Below are positions 11,518 to 23,624 of a stretch of DNA of 64,000 nt, piece after piece. Position 1 is the first letter of the stretch, and each line of letters starts with the position of its first letter. The stretch spans positions 3,534,001-3,598,000 of the forward strand of contig JAEVHH010000003.1 of NCBI GenBank assembly GCA_017607445.1, in the 5' to 3' direction. Source of the stretch: Histoplasma ohiense. Its lineage: Eukaryota > Ascomycota > Eurotiomycetes > Onygenales > Ajellomycetaceae. Position numbers and translations under genes: made by a program. The notes under the pieces were generated by a model. The model did no database searches and had not been told where the DNA came from. It saw only the letters and a program-made list of their open reading frames with translations.

Positions 11518-13226
11518 TCACTTCAGCCACGAGTCATCCAAGTCCCCAATCTCTACATCTGCCAGCAAATCCGCCCCGGCCCCGAGCCCGCCGTCGCCAG
11601 CACCAGCACCGGAAGTCCCATCTCCTCCCCCTCCCCCTCCCCCTCCCCCTCCCACCGCCCCAACGAACAAATCATCAAAGCTCGCGCCCTCCGCATGCGT
11701 TGGCGGCGGGAGATCGTCCATGTTGATATCCACACCACCACCACCACCACCACCAGCAGCAGCCCCACCAGCCGCCCCCATATCAATATCCAGATTCATA
11801 TCCATATTCACGTAGAAGCCACCGCTATCAAAGCCGCGGCCCTGGGTCGCGTGGCCATCCGCGTCGTCCAGCCCGTCGAAGCCGAACTCGTCCGCCGAGA
11901 CGGCGCTGGCGTAGCTTTCTAGGCCTGGCAGGAGGGCGGAGAGGGGGTTTATGGGGTTGGGGTCTGGGGGGTATGGGTTGGTCATGGTATTGGGATTGTT
12001 GTTCGTGTTATTAGTGTTAGCGGGGTTGGGGTTGGGGTTATCATTGCCAAGGCCTAGGAAGGCGTTGTTTGCGGCGGCGGCGGCGGCGGCGGAGGAGGAG
12101 GAGGAGGGATCGTTGTTGTTGATGTTGATGTCGTCTATGGTGAAGGAGATGGGTAGGTCTTGGTTATCTTTGTTGTTCGTCGTGGTGGTGGTGGTGGTGG
12201 TGGTGGTATCGTTGTTATCGGTGGAAGGAGGGGGGAAGAGGGAGTCGAAGGCCATTGAATCCATGATGGCGGGAGCCGTGTCTATAGTAGGAGCAGCGAT
12301 GCTGGCGGTGGCTGCAGCAGTATTAGGAGGAGGGAGCGCAGATGCCGACGATTGCGCCGCCATATGACTCCCCTCGTTCGACCCGTTCGCGGACGCTTGC
12401 TTCTGACCTTGAGTTTGATCTTGCTGCTGCGTCTGCATTTGCGCCTCTCCAGACGACGACTGCTGCTCCTGCTGCTTCGGTTGGGTAGCTGACATAGTAG
12501 CCGTAGGAGCTGGGACTTGCGGCGATGACGCGATATTGTTGTTGTTGTTGTTGTTGTTGTTCTTGTTGTTGTTATTGTTATTGTTATTATTATTATTATT
12601 ATTATTACTATTATTATCATTCACCATTCCTTCGTGCCGCCCTTTGACCCCCCCGTCGTCCAGCGGTTGCGCAGTAGCAGCATTGTTATCACCCCCCGAC
12701 AGGCCATTCCTCACCCTCAGGAGAGCCTTCCGCTGCAGGATGGCCTCGTAGTCCCGCTCGAGGAATGCTTTAGCGATATACTGGAGAATGGAATCATGTT
12801 AGGTTAGCACAGGCAGCAATCCAACCAAGAAAAGAAAAGAGGGTATATATGAAAGTACGATATGAAACGCACAATCTGCTCCGACAAATCGTCCAACGCC
12901 CTCTGGAACTGCTCGTGGGCGAGGGGGACGGTGCGCTTGAGCTGCGTACGCGAGCGCATGGTGGAGCCCGAGGCGCGGAAGAAACGGCCTGTTTCGACGA
13001 GCTGGTGGGCGGGGATCGATTGCGAGATTAGCTTTCAAAGCTTCATACATGTATATATAAGGGTATTTGCAAGGGGCAAGCAAGAGCAGGAGGGGGGATG
13101 TATGTGTGTATGTACCGTCTGGTTCACCATGGCCGACAGGGTGCTCAGAGACTCATCGCGGGACTGCTGCAACTGGGCCTGCAACAGCGGCTGGGGCGGG
13201 GCCGGGTATGGCTGCTTGGTTGGCAT
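11518..13226 (-). CDS. Asn/Gln/Ser-rich protein, unassigned (possible Mediator tail-type transcription factor subunit)
   Basis: Three exons on the minus strand: 13116-13226, 12873-13031, 11518-12780 (510 aa); frame kept across introns with GTACAT and GTGCGT donors. The conserved-looking part is the N-terminal about 115 residues, predicted helical: QSRDESLSTLSAMVNQT, RTQLKRTVPLAHEQFQ, EQIYIAKAFLERDYEAIL. The rest is low complexity: an Asn run of about 20 near residue 145, Gln-rich, Ala/Ser-rich, a Thr run, Gly runs, and a recurring acidic-hydrophobic end (DDLFVG, EIGDLDDSWLK) resembling activation-domain composition. A short helical domain followed by an Asn/Gln-rich tail with acidic patches is typical of fungal Mediator tail subunits such as Med2/Med3/Med15, but I cannot match it to one. 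Gene structure is well supported; function is inference only. Triplet runs inside the exon make the exact length uncertain. Confidence 0.75.
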
Positions 13227-15186
13227 GGCGTGTGGTAAAAGGAATGCTGGCTGATTTTCGGGGTGCAGGAGGGGGTATATAGAATAGGCCAGAAGGGAGT
13301 GGGAGTGGGAGTGGGAGTGGGAGCACGGGGGAAACTCGAAGCGTTTCCTGCGGCGTTGAAACGGGTGTGCGCCGGACCAGAGTACGAGCAATGATGAAGG
13401 CTGGGTTGACTTGTGTTGTGCAGGTTAACAAAGACATTTGTGAGGCAATTTCCATCAAAGGGAAACCGGAGCATCCACCGGAATGTTGTCCATGTACAGC
13501 CCCAGCACGGAAACATCTGGTAATTGAACGGGATAATTTCTGGACGTATCATAAAAGGAAATGCAGCTGGCGACGGGTATTACCTCAGCAGGCCTGACTA
13601 AAACCCACAAGGCTGGCTAGTTTAGCGCCCATTTCCGTGGGTGGGGACTAAGGGCCCACCGGGTTGGGGAACCGCAGTTCTGGGGGCAGGGTCTATACTG
13701 CACCAGATGGCATGAGTAAGCAGCGACCTAGGGGCCACACTAGCCGTACCGGGCTAGCGGGGCAGCGCAGATGGCGCGTGCGGGCAGCCGTAGCCGGGGG
13801 CAGCCGCGCCTTGGCGGGATTGGCAGGATTTCGCTGGATCCGGATCGTCGCTTTTTTCTCTCGCTCTCTGCTCGCTTGCTCTGCTCCATCTCCATCGTCC
13901 TGTTTCTTTTTGCTCTCTTCTCTTCTCCCTCTGTCTGTGTCTCTGTCGTGTTCTTGCCTCGTCCTGTTCTGTTCTGTTCTGTTCTGTTCTGCTCTGTCTT
14001 GTTCTGTCCGCAGGGGAGTGTGTCTGTGTGTGTGTGCGTGCGTGTGTGTGTGTCTCCGTGTGTTCTTCCTTCTCGTCCTCCTCGCTCTCCCTTCCCTTAC
14101 TTACTCAGCCAGCGTCCTCATCCCCGTCCCCAACTCCTCGTCCCAACTCCACCCCCAACCTCATCCCATCCGCCTCCCATCCGCTTCCCTTCTCACAGGC
14201 GTCGGGATTTCTGAGTGCTTCCACTCCTTCATCGTCTCGCTGTTCTCCTTGTTCCCTTCTCTCTCCTCCCTTCTTTCTCCCTTCTATTCCTCCTGTGCGC
14301 GTCCGCGAGCTGCCTCACTAGCATCTAGCCCGTATTGCCCGTATTGCCCTAGGGATCGCAGCAGCAGAAAAGAGACAGAAAAGGAAGAAGAATCCCGAAC
14401 GAAAGAAGCAGAATTAAACAAAAGAAAGAGGATCATACTGGTTGAAACTCCTTTTTTTTTCTCTTTTTTTTTTCTTCTTGTTTCTTTTTGTTTTATCTTC
14501 TACATCGGGTTTCAATTCAACGATTTCTTCCCCCCCTCTTAATTCGCTTGCTTGCTTGCTTGGACCAGACCAGACCAGACCAGACCAGCTATACAATCGA
14601 GGCCAAAAAGACTACATTCAACTGCTTCAAATTCTTTCCTGGAGGCTCTTGCTCTTCAACTCCTTCTTCGTCATCTTTCTCATCTTCGACTCTCTCTCTC
14701 TCTTCTCTCTCTCTTCCCTTCTTCTTCACCTCTTAGGAACTTATTTTTCCTTCTCAGCTTCACTCTTCTTCCCTGTACGTATTCCTCCTCTCCTTCCCCC
14801 TTTCCCCCTCCCCTTCTCCCCTCCTATTTTTTTTTTTTTTTCTTTCTTGTCCTACTGTTCTCCCTGTCTTTCTCTCTCCCTGTCTCTCATCTCACATTGT
14901 CCCTCCGGTTACTTCTTTAGTGACACGTCCTCTTCAATTTACCATCTCGTCGCTCACGACCGTTTCATCCTGTCCCGAAAACAAACCGATCGAAGTCCTC
15001 CTCCCCCCTCGTCTCTCTTTCCCGAGTCCTATCCAATTTATATCGCCGCATACCGTTTCTCGTCGAGCCTGCCTGTATAATTGTCTCTTTTCTGTCTGAG
15101 TTAGCAGCCTTTTCCATTCGATATCTTCTCTTGCGCGATATATATCCATCCATCCAAGCCCACAGTTTCTTTTTCTCTTCCTCGCA
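13227..15186. other. divergent spacer with a long pyrimidine-rich leader upstream of pub1
   Basis: From about 13,850 to 15,180 the plus strand is strongly C/T-rich with CTCT, TTCTGTTC and TCTCTC runs and short GACCA repeats (14,562-14,586). Long plus-strand open frames across it are composition artefacts. It is probably the promoter plus a long pyrimidine-rich 5' UTR of the RNA-binding protein gene, a common layout for highly expressed genes of filamentous fungi. The left part carries the promoter of the minus-strand Asn-rich gene. Confidence 0.55.
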
Positions 15187-17216
15187 ATGGCTGAGAACGC
15201 CCAGCCCACCACTTCTTCTACCCTTCCTCCCCCTCCCCAACCCTCTGCAGGTGCCCCTGGTCAGCAACAGTTCGATGGGTCCCAGGGCAACGGGCAGGCA
15301 AATCCGGCACATATGCCTCCACCACCTCTTCCCCCTGTCGTGATCCCCCAGAACACCAATCCGATTCCGACCGCGATCACCTCTCCGATGACTGGCAACA
15401 TGATGTCCCCGTCCAGCACCGGCGGCTTTGTCCGTCGGGCTGCTCCCGAACCAAACAAGCGCGCTCTGTATATTGGAGGTCTTGATGCTCGCGTTACCGA
15501 AGACATCTTGAGACAGATCTTTGAAACCACCGGGCACGTGCAGAGTGTCAAGATCATTCCCGACAAGAATGTAAGCAGCTATCACGGCTGTCAACGGACT
15601 TTCCGCCTCCCGTGCCCTTCACTGGACTCGCTAACATCTTCTTTTTTTTTGTCTTACTTAATTTTTTTTCTTCTCTATTCTATTTTTATTTTTTGGCCCC
15701 CTTTGTTTTTCTTTTCTTTTTCTCCTCCTCTCTTTTACCATTCCATCCAACACTAACACCACACTACACACCAATTACCTCCCAACGTTTCTATTTGAGC
15801 AGACTTTGCTAACAGTAATATTTTTTTTCACTGTTACAGAGCAAAGGTTTGAACTACGGTTTCGTTGAATACGACGACCCAGGCGCCGCTGAACGAGCCA
15901 TGTCTACCCTCAACGGACGCCGTGTGCACCAGTCTGTAAGTTGCCATCTGAGTAAATTATCATCATAGATATCAATAGCAACAATGATCTATACGTTGGA
16001 TTATTTGGCTGATCGTTCCCTACCATACTACAGGAAATTCGCGTGAACTGGGCATACCAGTCAAACAACAACAACAAGGAAGACACTTCAAACCATTTCC
16101 ATATCTTTGTTGGTGACCTGAGTAACGAAGTCAACGATGAGGTTCTGCTCCAGGCATTCTCTGCCTTCGGCTCCGTTTCAGAAGCCCGTGTCATGTGGGA
16201 TATGAAGACTGGTCGCTCTCGCGGCTACGGCTTTGTTGCATTCCGTGAACGTCCAGATGCTGAGAAAGCGCTGAGCTCCATGGACGGAGAGTGGCTGGGT
16301 TCTCGTGCTATCCGTTGCAACTGGGCAAACCAGAAGGGCCAGCCTTCCATCTCCCAGCAGCAAGCTATGGCTGCTATGGGCATGACCCCGTCCACCCCAT
16401 TTGGCCACCACCATTTCCCCACCCATGGAGTCCAAAGTTACGACATGGTCGCGGCTCAAACACCCCAATGGCAAACCACCTGCTATGTTGGGAACTTGAC
16501 CCCATATACCACACAGAATGACCTTATCCCTCTCTTCCAGAACTTCGGCTACGTTGTCGAGACCCGATTCCAAACCGATCGCGGCTTCGCTTTTGTCAAA
16601 ATGGATACTCACGAAAATGCTGCCATGGCCATCTGCCAACTTAGCGGCTACAATGTCAACGGTCGTCCATTGAAGTGTAGCGTGAGTGATTCCCTTCTCC
16701 CTCCCCCCCCTTGAGTGCTAATATCCTATATGTATAAAGGACGCCGTTTTTGACTCTATTTTACAAAATTCATAGTGGGGAAGGGACCGCCCACCAACTG
16801 GGCAATTTGAAGGGTATTCTCCTCAGCAGAGTGGCACCCCTACGTTCAACTCTAGCACCTCGCCCTATTTCCCGCAATACAGCGGTCCGAGCGGTCCTAT
16901 GACTCCCCAAGGTAGGTAGTCAGTTCTCCCCACCCCTCTCCAATATCCTTTAATCCCTTTTACGCCAAGAAAGGTTTACTAACCAGCATTCCCCCAATTA
17001 GGCGGTGCAGGACCTAGTCCCGGCGCTCGCGGCTGGGACCAGCAAGGAGCAGCAAACTTTGGTGGGGGACCTGGGATGCCCTCTGCAGGAGGCTACGGTC
17101 AACAGCTTCCAGGAGGTGCGGCCGGATACGGCCGCGGACAGTCTACTCCGGCATCAGGTTGGGCTCAGCCGAATAGTGGAAGCTTCGGGAATGGGTTTGG
17201 AGGATATCAACCTTGA
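15187..17216 (+). CDS. pub1: Pub1/TIA1-like RNA-binding protein with three RRMs
   Basis: Poly(U)-binding protein expected to control mRNA stability and stress-granule formation. Exons: 15187-15570, 15840-15935, 16034-16681, 16776-16911, 17002-17216 (492 aa), every junction GT-AG and in frame. RRM1: RNP2-like ALYIGGLD near 95-102, RNP1-like KGLNYGFVEY in exon 2; RRM2: IFVGDLSNEV and RGYGFVAF; RRM3: CYVGNLTPYTT and RGFAFVKMD. Between RRM2 and RRM3 is a Met/His-rich linker; N-terminus is Pro/Gln-rich, C-terminus Gly/Gln/Tyr-rich prion-like (GGYGQQLPGG). This architecture is that of yeast Pub1 and animal TIA1. Start is the first ATG after the pyrimidine-rich leader. The gene is flanked by very U-rich transcribed sequence, relevant to possible self-binding. 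Confidence 0.94.
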
Positions 17217-19254
17217 AAAAAAAATACACAACATCGAAATACCTCCCCCGCATTTTTTTTTTTTTTTTTTCGTTTTAGTTTCCTGTGCACGCACCACGAC
17301 TGCTAGGATGGCATGATGTCTCCCACATGAAAAAAAAAAAAAAAAAACCTCTTCTTTCTACCTCAGCCCACCACCCCCTGCAAAACAAAAAAATAATTAA
17401 ATACCCCTGCTGCGCAAGCTCGACATATTATTAGGATTGATTGATTGATTGATTGATTTTTTTTGTTTGTTTTGTTTGTGAGGAAGCTATTTCGATTTTT
17501 GTTGTTTCCTATGTCAATTTTGTTGTGTTTTCTTCTCTGGTTTACCTTTTAACGTCTTTCAAACCACACCCTATTCTTTCGCCTCTCCGATTCTTTTCTC
17601 CTATTCGTCCCCTTTGCTTGTCCTATTCCTTCCCCTCACTTTTTCTCTCCCCTCTTCTTTTCGTCCAGTTTAACGCTATTATTCCAATCTCTCATTTGTT
17701 TTCCTTTACTGCAGTTACTGCAGTTACTTTATTTAACGCCATCTGATTGACCCGTTTCTTGCTCTGCCAAAAAAAGTTTTTAACTCATTGAATTATTGAA
17801 AGTATTATGGGTCTTGTTATTCTACTTTATTTCCTTCAATTTCCATCCTTTCCTCCGCTTTATTTGTCACTGAACTATATCGAAATTGTTTCTTTTCGAC
17901 TTCTGTTTCTCACCCAACCCGCTCCCTTCTTTTCTAGTGGTTGCTTGGGTCCTTTTTCTCTCGGAAATGAAATTCTTCTTTTTCAATTATTATTATTTAT
18001 TTATTTATTTATTTTTCCTTTCTCCGGTTTAACCTAGGCCGTTTATAACTTTTTGATTCGCTTCTTATGTCTTTTCTCAAATCAAGCAAAACAGAATACC
18101 CCCTTCCTATCTTTTTCCATTATCTCAACCGACTTGAGACAGCTTCACCTTGAAAACTTCTATATTTTTGGATTTTATATTGTTTCCCACTGATGATATC
18201 TTTCGTATTCTTCTATTTCTGATTTTATTTCTATGTTTTTGCAACCCAATATTTTTCTCAAAGCCTTTTCCCGGCTCAGTCTCATTCTATCACCCTACAT
18301 CAAAACTCCACATACATGCACACAGATTGTTTCTCTCTATGTATGAACTTCTAATGAACTTGTTCAAATAAATTGCTGTTAAATTAAAATGTCTTTACTA
18401 TGTTAACTCACTATCATTGTCCTCGACCTTCATAAAAACTATGATTATGATTATTATGATTATGATCCCGATTCCCATTTTTATGTTGAGTGTACATTAT
18501 CCACTAAATGTGCTGTTAGAATATATGTCTTCTTTAAATGTTGCTGTTTTCACTTTTCACTTTCTTTGTTCTCCTTCCTTATTTTCATCTATATGAATCT
18601 TATCTTTTATTTCTGTTCAAAGTCCAACAAAAGTGGCTGCTCAAGAATATCGGAGAGTGAACTCTTGTAGTTAGTTATTAAATATTTATATTTTTTGCAA
18701 TTTTATTTTCTTCTGCCTTCTAAAAATACCCCTTTCTCGATGATCACAAATTAATATAATATATTAATATTATCTGTCGCATCTATCAACAACGTTGTTC
18801 TGTAGTTTGTAGTTTCTAGTTTCTGGTATATAGGCGAGCTAACCGACCCTGGGATGCCGCCACCTCGGAGCTCTCTCTCTCCTTCTCTCGAACGACAGCC
18901 ACGGAGCACCGAGTCTGGCCAGCACTGTGCATTGCCAAACAACCTGCACACTTCAGGTTCCTTAGCTATACTTTGTATTCTCATTCCCTCCCTTGTGTGA
19001 ATACCTTCCCTTATTATATTATTTTATTCTCCGTCTATCTGCCTACCAATAAACGAATTCCACTTGCCCTTTCCCTCCCTCCCTCCCTCCCTCCCTCGCA
19101 GCGAGCTCGGAATATTACGTCTTTAATACATATATTTAAACAAACTATATTCTAATAATAATAAAACCATATCTCGTGGTCGTGGGAACCCACAACTTCA
19201 CCCCCACGCGCCTCGCGCGCACTTAAAAAAAACTTCAAAAATCCAGAACTCCCG
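17217..19254. other. 2-kb T-rich spacer, probable long 3' UTR of pub1
   Basis: Strongly T-rich on the plus strand from 17,255 to about 18,720, with poly-T, (TTTG)n, (GATT)n and ATTTATTT stretches. No gene is supported. The nearest part is probably the U-rich 3' UTR of the RNA-binding protein gene; 18,760-19,254 (with a CCCT repeat at 19,072-19,097) should hold the promoter of the next gene. A non-coding RNA gene cannot be excluded by eye. Confidence 0.5.
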
Positions 19255-21125
19255 ATGGAAAATGTCACCGACGCGCCTACCACATCACCACCAGCACCGC
19301 CACCAGAAAACCCAAAGGAACTAACACCCCCACCTGCTTCGCCAGGCCGTAGCTCATCGCTCAACCGGGGCCCAAGCCCAGGCCCAGGGGCCCCCGTCGC
19401 CGCCGGCGGAATCAGCTTTAAACGCACCCTACTCAGCTCGTCCTTCTCGCGCCTCTCGTTCTCGCGCGCCGGAAACCTAGGCAGCGCGAGTAGTAGCCCT
19501 AACACTACCAGTGCCGGCACCGGTACGGGCACCGATGCAGCGCAGGCGCAAGCGCATGCACAACACAGGCCGGATAATGAGGGTAGAGCGGCGCCCGGGG
19601 ACGGCGTGGTGGGGGCGAAGAGCATTGGTGGAGGCGCCATGGCGAGCGCGCTCCAGCAGCAGCAGCAGCGCAAGGCGCGGAAGAGGAAAGGGTCGTTGCG
19701 CAAGACGGCGCTGTCGGGGACGGGGGCGTTGAGGCTGGAGGGGAGGGAGAAGAGGGGGGTTGGGGTCGAGGGGTTTCTTCCGCTTCTGCTTCTACATCTA
19801 CTTCTACATCCACTTCTACTTCGTCTACGGCGGCTACGAAGGGGGTTGCGGATCTGCATGGAGATCGGGAGGCGGATATGGGACGGGATAGTGAGCGTTG
19901 GGGCCGTGATGCTACGGTCAATACTAGTACAGGTGGTGGGGGGGGTCTTCTGCGCTTTCCCCCGATTTCTCCTTCCGCGCTGGACGGGGATGGGGAGGAA
20001 GGAGTGTCCCCTCGACTGAAAAGAACTCCGCTTTTACCTCTCTCTGCGCAACCGAGCCATCCTCCGGCTCCCTCACATACTCCGCCGCCGATCCCGCCGC
20101 CGCCATCTCGGACCTGGATTGCGAAGGGATCTCCTCCGGGTATCAAGCAGCAGGGGGGACAAGGGGGACAGCAGCGACACCACCACCACTACCAACAGCA
20201 GGCTCCCCAGGAACGATTAAAATCAAATACCTCGAACCATTCCGACAATCTCGACGACGACAAACGCGGCGTCCCTGATTTCCGCTCCACCCCTCATCAA
20301 ACACCCGCTTCAACTTCAACTTCACTCACGCGCCTCGACAGCAACGCCAGCACCACCACTACAACATCCACAGCTTCCAAAACGCCGACAACCAGTAGCA
20401 GCAGCAGCAGCAGTAGCAGCAGCAGCAACAACAACAACAACAACAACAACATCAGCAGCGTGGACCAAGGCGCAGACACACAACCCACCACCGCCCCGCG
20501 CCGTGCCGTCCCCTTCAAGATCTCCACCGCTTCCCTTTCTTCAAGTTCAGACTCCTACTTTCCCCCCGTCTCACAAACAGCAAAAAAAATGCCGTCTTCC
20601 ACCCGCCTCCGCTCCGCCTCCCGCCGCGTCAGGTCGCCCTTATCACTATCAGGCGCGGAGCCAACAGGCGTGGGCGCCGTGGACGGCATCCCTGACACCA
20701 CCCCATTGACAACAGCACCACCATCTGTATCCGGCATATCAATATCCGATGAATTCCCTCCAACAACCGCAGCCAAGTCCACTTCACCCAACTCTGCCGC
20801 AGCCGCCACAGCCGCCACCAGCTCCACGCTTGAAGCATGGGACTACGCCGAGACGGAGTGGTGGGGGTGGATAATCCTAGTCGTGACGTGGCTGGTCTTC
20901 GTGATCGGGATGGGCAGCTGTCTGGGCGTGTGGAGCTGGGCGTGGGATGTCGGCGAGACGCCGTATGCGCCGCCGGAGCTGGAGGACGATCCCACGCTGC
21001 CGATTGTAGGGTATTATCCGGCGCTGATTATCTTGACGGCGGTGATGGCGTGGGTATGGGTGGTTGTGGCGTGGGTGGGGATGAAGTATTTTCGGCATGC
21101 GAATATTTCGGGTGAGGATATTTAG
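19255..21125 (+). CDS. Two-TM membrane protein with low-complexity N-terminus, apparent frameshift
   Basis: No intron is obvious. The N-terminal part reads in one frame from the ATG at 19,255 (Pro/Ser-rich, basic RKARKRKGSLRKTAL) to about 19,760; the rest reads in another frame from about 19,743 to the stop at 21,125. The whole span is 1871 nt, one base short of a complete frame, so one base is probably missing in the G-rich stretch 19,741-19,770. Corrected length would be about 623 aa. The middle is Ser/Thr/Asn/His/Gln low complexity (about 200 residues). The conserved part is the C-terminal about 100 residues: EWWGWIILVVTWLVFVIG (TM1), a short loop with VGETPYAPPELEDDPTLP, then YYPALIILTAVMAWVWVVV (TM2) and a basic end. 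I recognise this as a conserved uncharacterised Pezizomycotina protein and assign no function. Confidence 0.7.
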
Positions 21126-21987
21126 GGCCCTTTTTTTTTTTTTTTCCTTTTTGTTCTTCTTATTATTATTAATACCTTGGTGTTGAAGGTGGGATTTTTT
21201 AATGTTTACTGGAGTAGTTACTTATCAGTTGGCAGTTTTGCTACCTGCCTACACCCTTCCCCCCCTTTTTTTTTAACATTAACCAAGGTTTGTCGGAGCT
21301 TTACGTTCTGCATAGCCGGCTTGGTAGCATTTTCATTTTCATTTTCATTTTCATTTTCATCTTCATTTTTCAGTTATTTTCATTCCTCAGGGCTTTAGTT
21401 AGAGCCGGATATAGAAACCGGAACAAGGCGTATGTATATATAGAATTGCTAAACCCGGAATGCGATTCCAAGAGACAACTACAGACTGACTGACTGACTG
21501 CCCGTCGTTTGAGCTTTAAGAAAGAAAGGGGGTAGATGAAAAATGAAAGAGGGACTTGGATAAAAATCAAGACTCAAGCCCAAAAAGAAACGTAAATAAG
21601 CCAAAGCCCCGAAAAAGCAAACGGATAAGAAAAGTGTTAAAAATAAGGGAAAGGGGGAATTTGGAGGGGGGGGAAGCTGAATCCCCTAGCAAAAAGGCAT
21701 CCTTGGATCGGGGCCATTTCAAAAATCCGCAATCAATAGAAGCCCGGTTTAAATCGGTTTTTTCTTTTCCTTCCTTCTTTCTTTCTTTCTTTCTTTTTTT
21801 TTTTTTTTTTTTCATTCATTCTTTTATTTTATTTTCTTTCTAGGTAGGTGCGCACCGATATTTTCCTGATCCCATCCCATCCATCGTTAGCATAAGAATA
21901 TCGTCAGTACGAGAACCATTCGTCACTGGAAAAGAAGCAAAACAACTGTCATTCATTCATTAAAGGTCTCCCCCCCCACCCATCACG
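21126..21987. other. convergent 3' spacer
   Basis: Contains repeated ATTTTC units (21,330-21,370), GACT repeats (21,485-21,500) and a T-rich tract (21,778-21,812). No gene seen. Confidence 0.6.
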
Positions 21988-22376
21988 TCACGACTGAAGT
22001 TGCACACTTCTGATTTTCTGCTCCAATTCACCCAACCTTGACCTTGACCCTCCATTACCACTGTTGTTATGACTATAGCTTTCCTGCCGTGCCCTGGGGG
22101 ACAAGCCAGGGGTATCAGCCGGCGTGAAGGGTTCTGATGCGGGTGGGTGGTTGCTGTTGGGGTCATTATTTGTATCTGGGGCCACTGTGGTGCCAGGAGC
22201 CTTGCTGACGAGGCCTTTGGAAACGGCAAAGCCAGAAGAGCGGTCATGGTTTGGATCGTCGTCGTAGAACTCGTCGATGAGGGGGTGGATGAGAACGGTT
22301 TGTTTGTGGATTGTGAGAATTGAGTTGGTCGGGACAGTTACCCAGTTATCTAGAATGGGGTGGGTGGAATGTTAGC

Positions 22377-22443
<67 letters not shown>

Positions 22444-23624
22444 GCACACAGCATTATTATTCATTTCTATTCCTCTTTGGGGCGGCAGGGGAATTAATGT
22501 AGAGAGAGACTCCTCACGTCTTTCAAACGTCAATGGCTCACTGGCCACCAGCACAATATCCGCCCCTTTATCATGCCTCTCCATCTTAAAATGCCCCTTT
22601 GTCCTTCCCTCCTTCCACTTCGTTCCGGATGAAAAGTACAAACTCGCCGCCTCGTCCGTTTTACTACTCACGTACCGCGTGCACACAACCGTGTGCCCAT
22701 CCGTGACCGCAAAATTCAATAAACTCCTCGTCTCCACATCCGTAACCCCACACCCAGCCGGGATCGCCGCAATCAGCTCGTTAATCCTGCAAATCGTCTT
22801 GCGCATGATCTCTCGTAAGAGCGCATGGCCAAACCCACCCTCCGGCGCCGAGCTGGGATCAACCCCGCCCTCCCGCTCCATCAGGTCCAGAAACAGCGCA
22901 AACGCCCACTCGCTATCCGTCCCACCCTTGACGCCCAGATACCACTTGTCAGCGAGGGAGTCAGCCAAGTGACGCTTTATATATTTCCATCCACCCAAGT
23001 TGCCATTGTGCATCCACATGAGGGTGTTGTGTTGGAAGGGATGGCAGTTGTTGTCCGCTAAGGCGCCTTCAGTGGTGGCGCGAACGTGGGCGAAAATAAG
23101 GGAGGAAGTGGTTTTGGAAGCGAGACGTTCGAGGTTTTCGCAGTTCCAGGCCGGAAGGGTCGAGGTGAAGATGCATGGGTCGGGGCCTAGGGAGGGCGCA
23201 GTGTAGAAACCCACGCCGAAGCCATCGCCATTTACGGGGCGGCGGGTATCCTGGGGAGAGGGCGGGGGTGTTAGTTAGTTACTTAGGACTATCCTATCTC
23301 CTTACTTATTCATTCTTTTTCCGGATTTATGGAGTAAGCTCACTAGTCTGAGGCGGGAGTCATAGGATTGAGTTAGGATAGAGTGGCTTGGTTCTGTTAT
23401 GAGTTTGCTCAGAAGGATGTCGTGTCTCCCTTTGTATACCTACGATTAGAACGGGGCTTGTTAGTTTAACTTTCCGAAGACATACACAAGGCGGAATATT
23501 GTAGAGAGGCATATGCTCCAGCTACCTGGAGCTGTAGCAGCTGCAGAGAAGTAGGTATATATATAATATTAACGTATAATAAATAGTAACAGGGTTATTA
23601 TGGACATACTAGAAATCGACACAT
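21988..23624 (-). CDS. dug3: Class II glutamine amidotransferase Dug3 (glutathione degradation)
   Basis: Subunit of the fungal Dug1-Dug2-Dug3 system that cleaves glutathione without gamma-glutamyl transpeptidase. Four exons on the minus strand: 23610-23624 (only five codons, MCRFL), 23344-23439, 22518-23250, 21988-22349 (401 aa). The tiny first exon supplies the catalytic N-terminal Cys2; its intron has GTATGT/TAG ends with an ACTAAC branch site. Class II GATase motifs follow: RRPVNGDGFGVGF, FAHVRATTEG, MWMHNGNLGGW and the GGTDSEWAF segment. The C-terminal exon has NWVTVPTNSIL and HPLIDEFYDDDPNHDR, the Dug3 ending. Intron 3 carries a long (AC)n tract. The short first exon would be missed by most gene finders; without it the nucleophile is absent. 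It is divergent from mgm1. Confidence 0.93.
22378..22449. repeat. (AC)n microsatellite in dug3 intron 3
   Basis: About 70 bp of nearly pure CA dinucleotides inside the third intron of the Dug3 gene. Confidence 0.95.

Noticed and set aside
13664..14542. 292-codon plus-strand open frame upstream of pub1
   Set aside because: It is a translation of a C/T-rich tract giving only Ser/Leu/Phe/Pro runs; several overlapping frames are open for the same reason and none resembles a protein.
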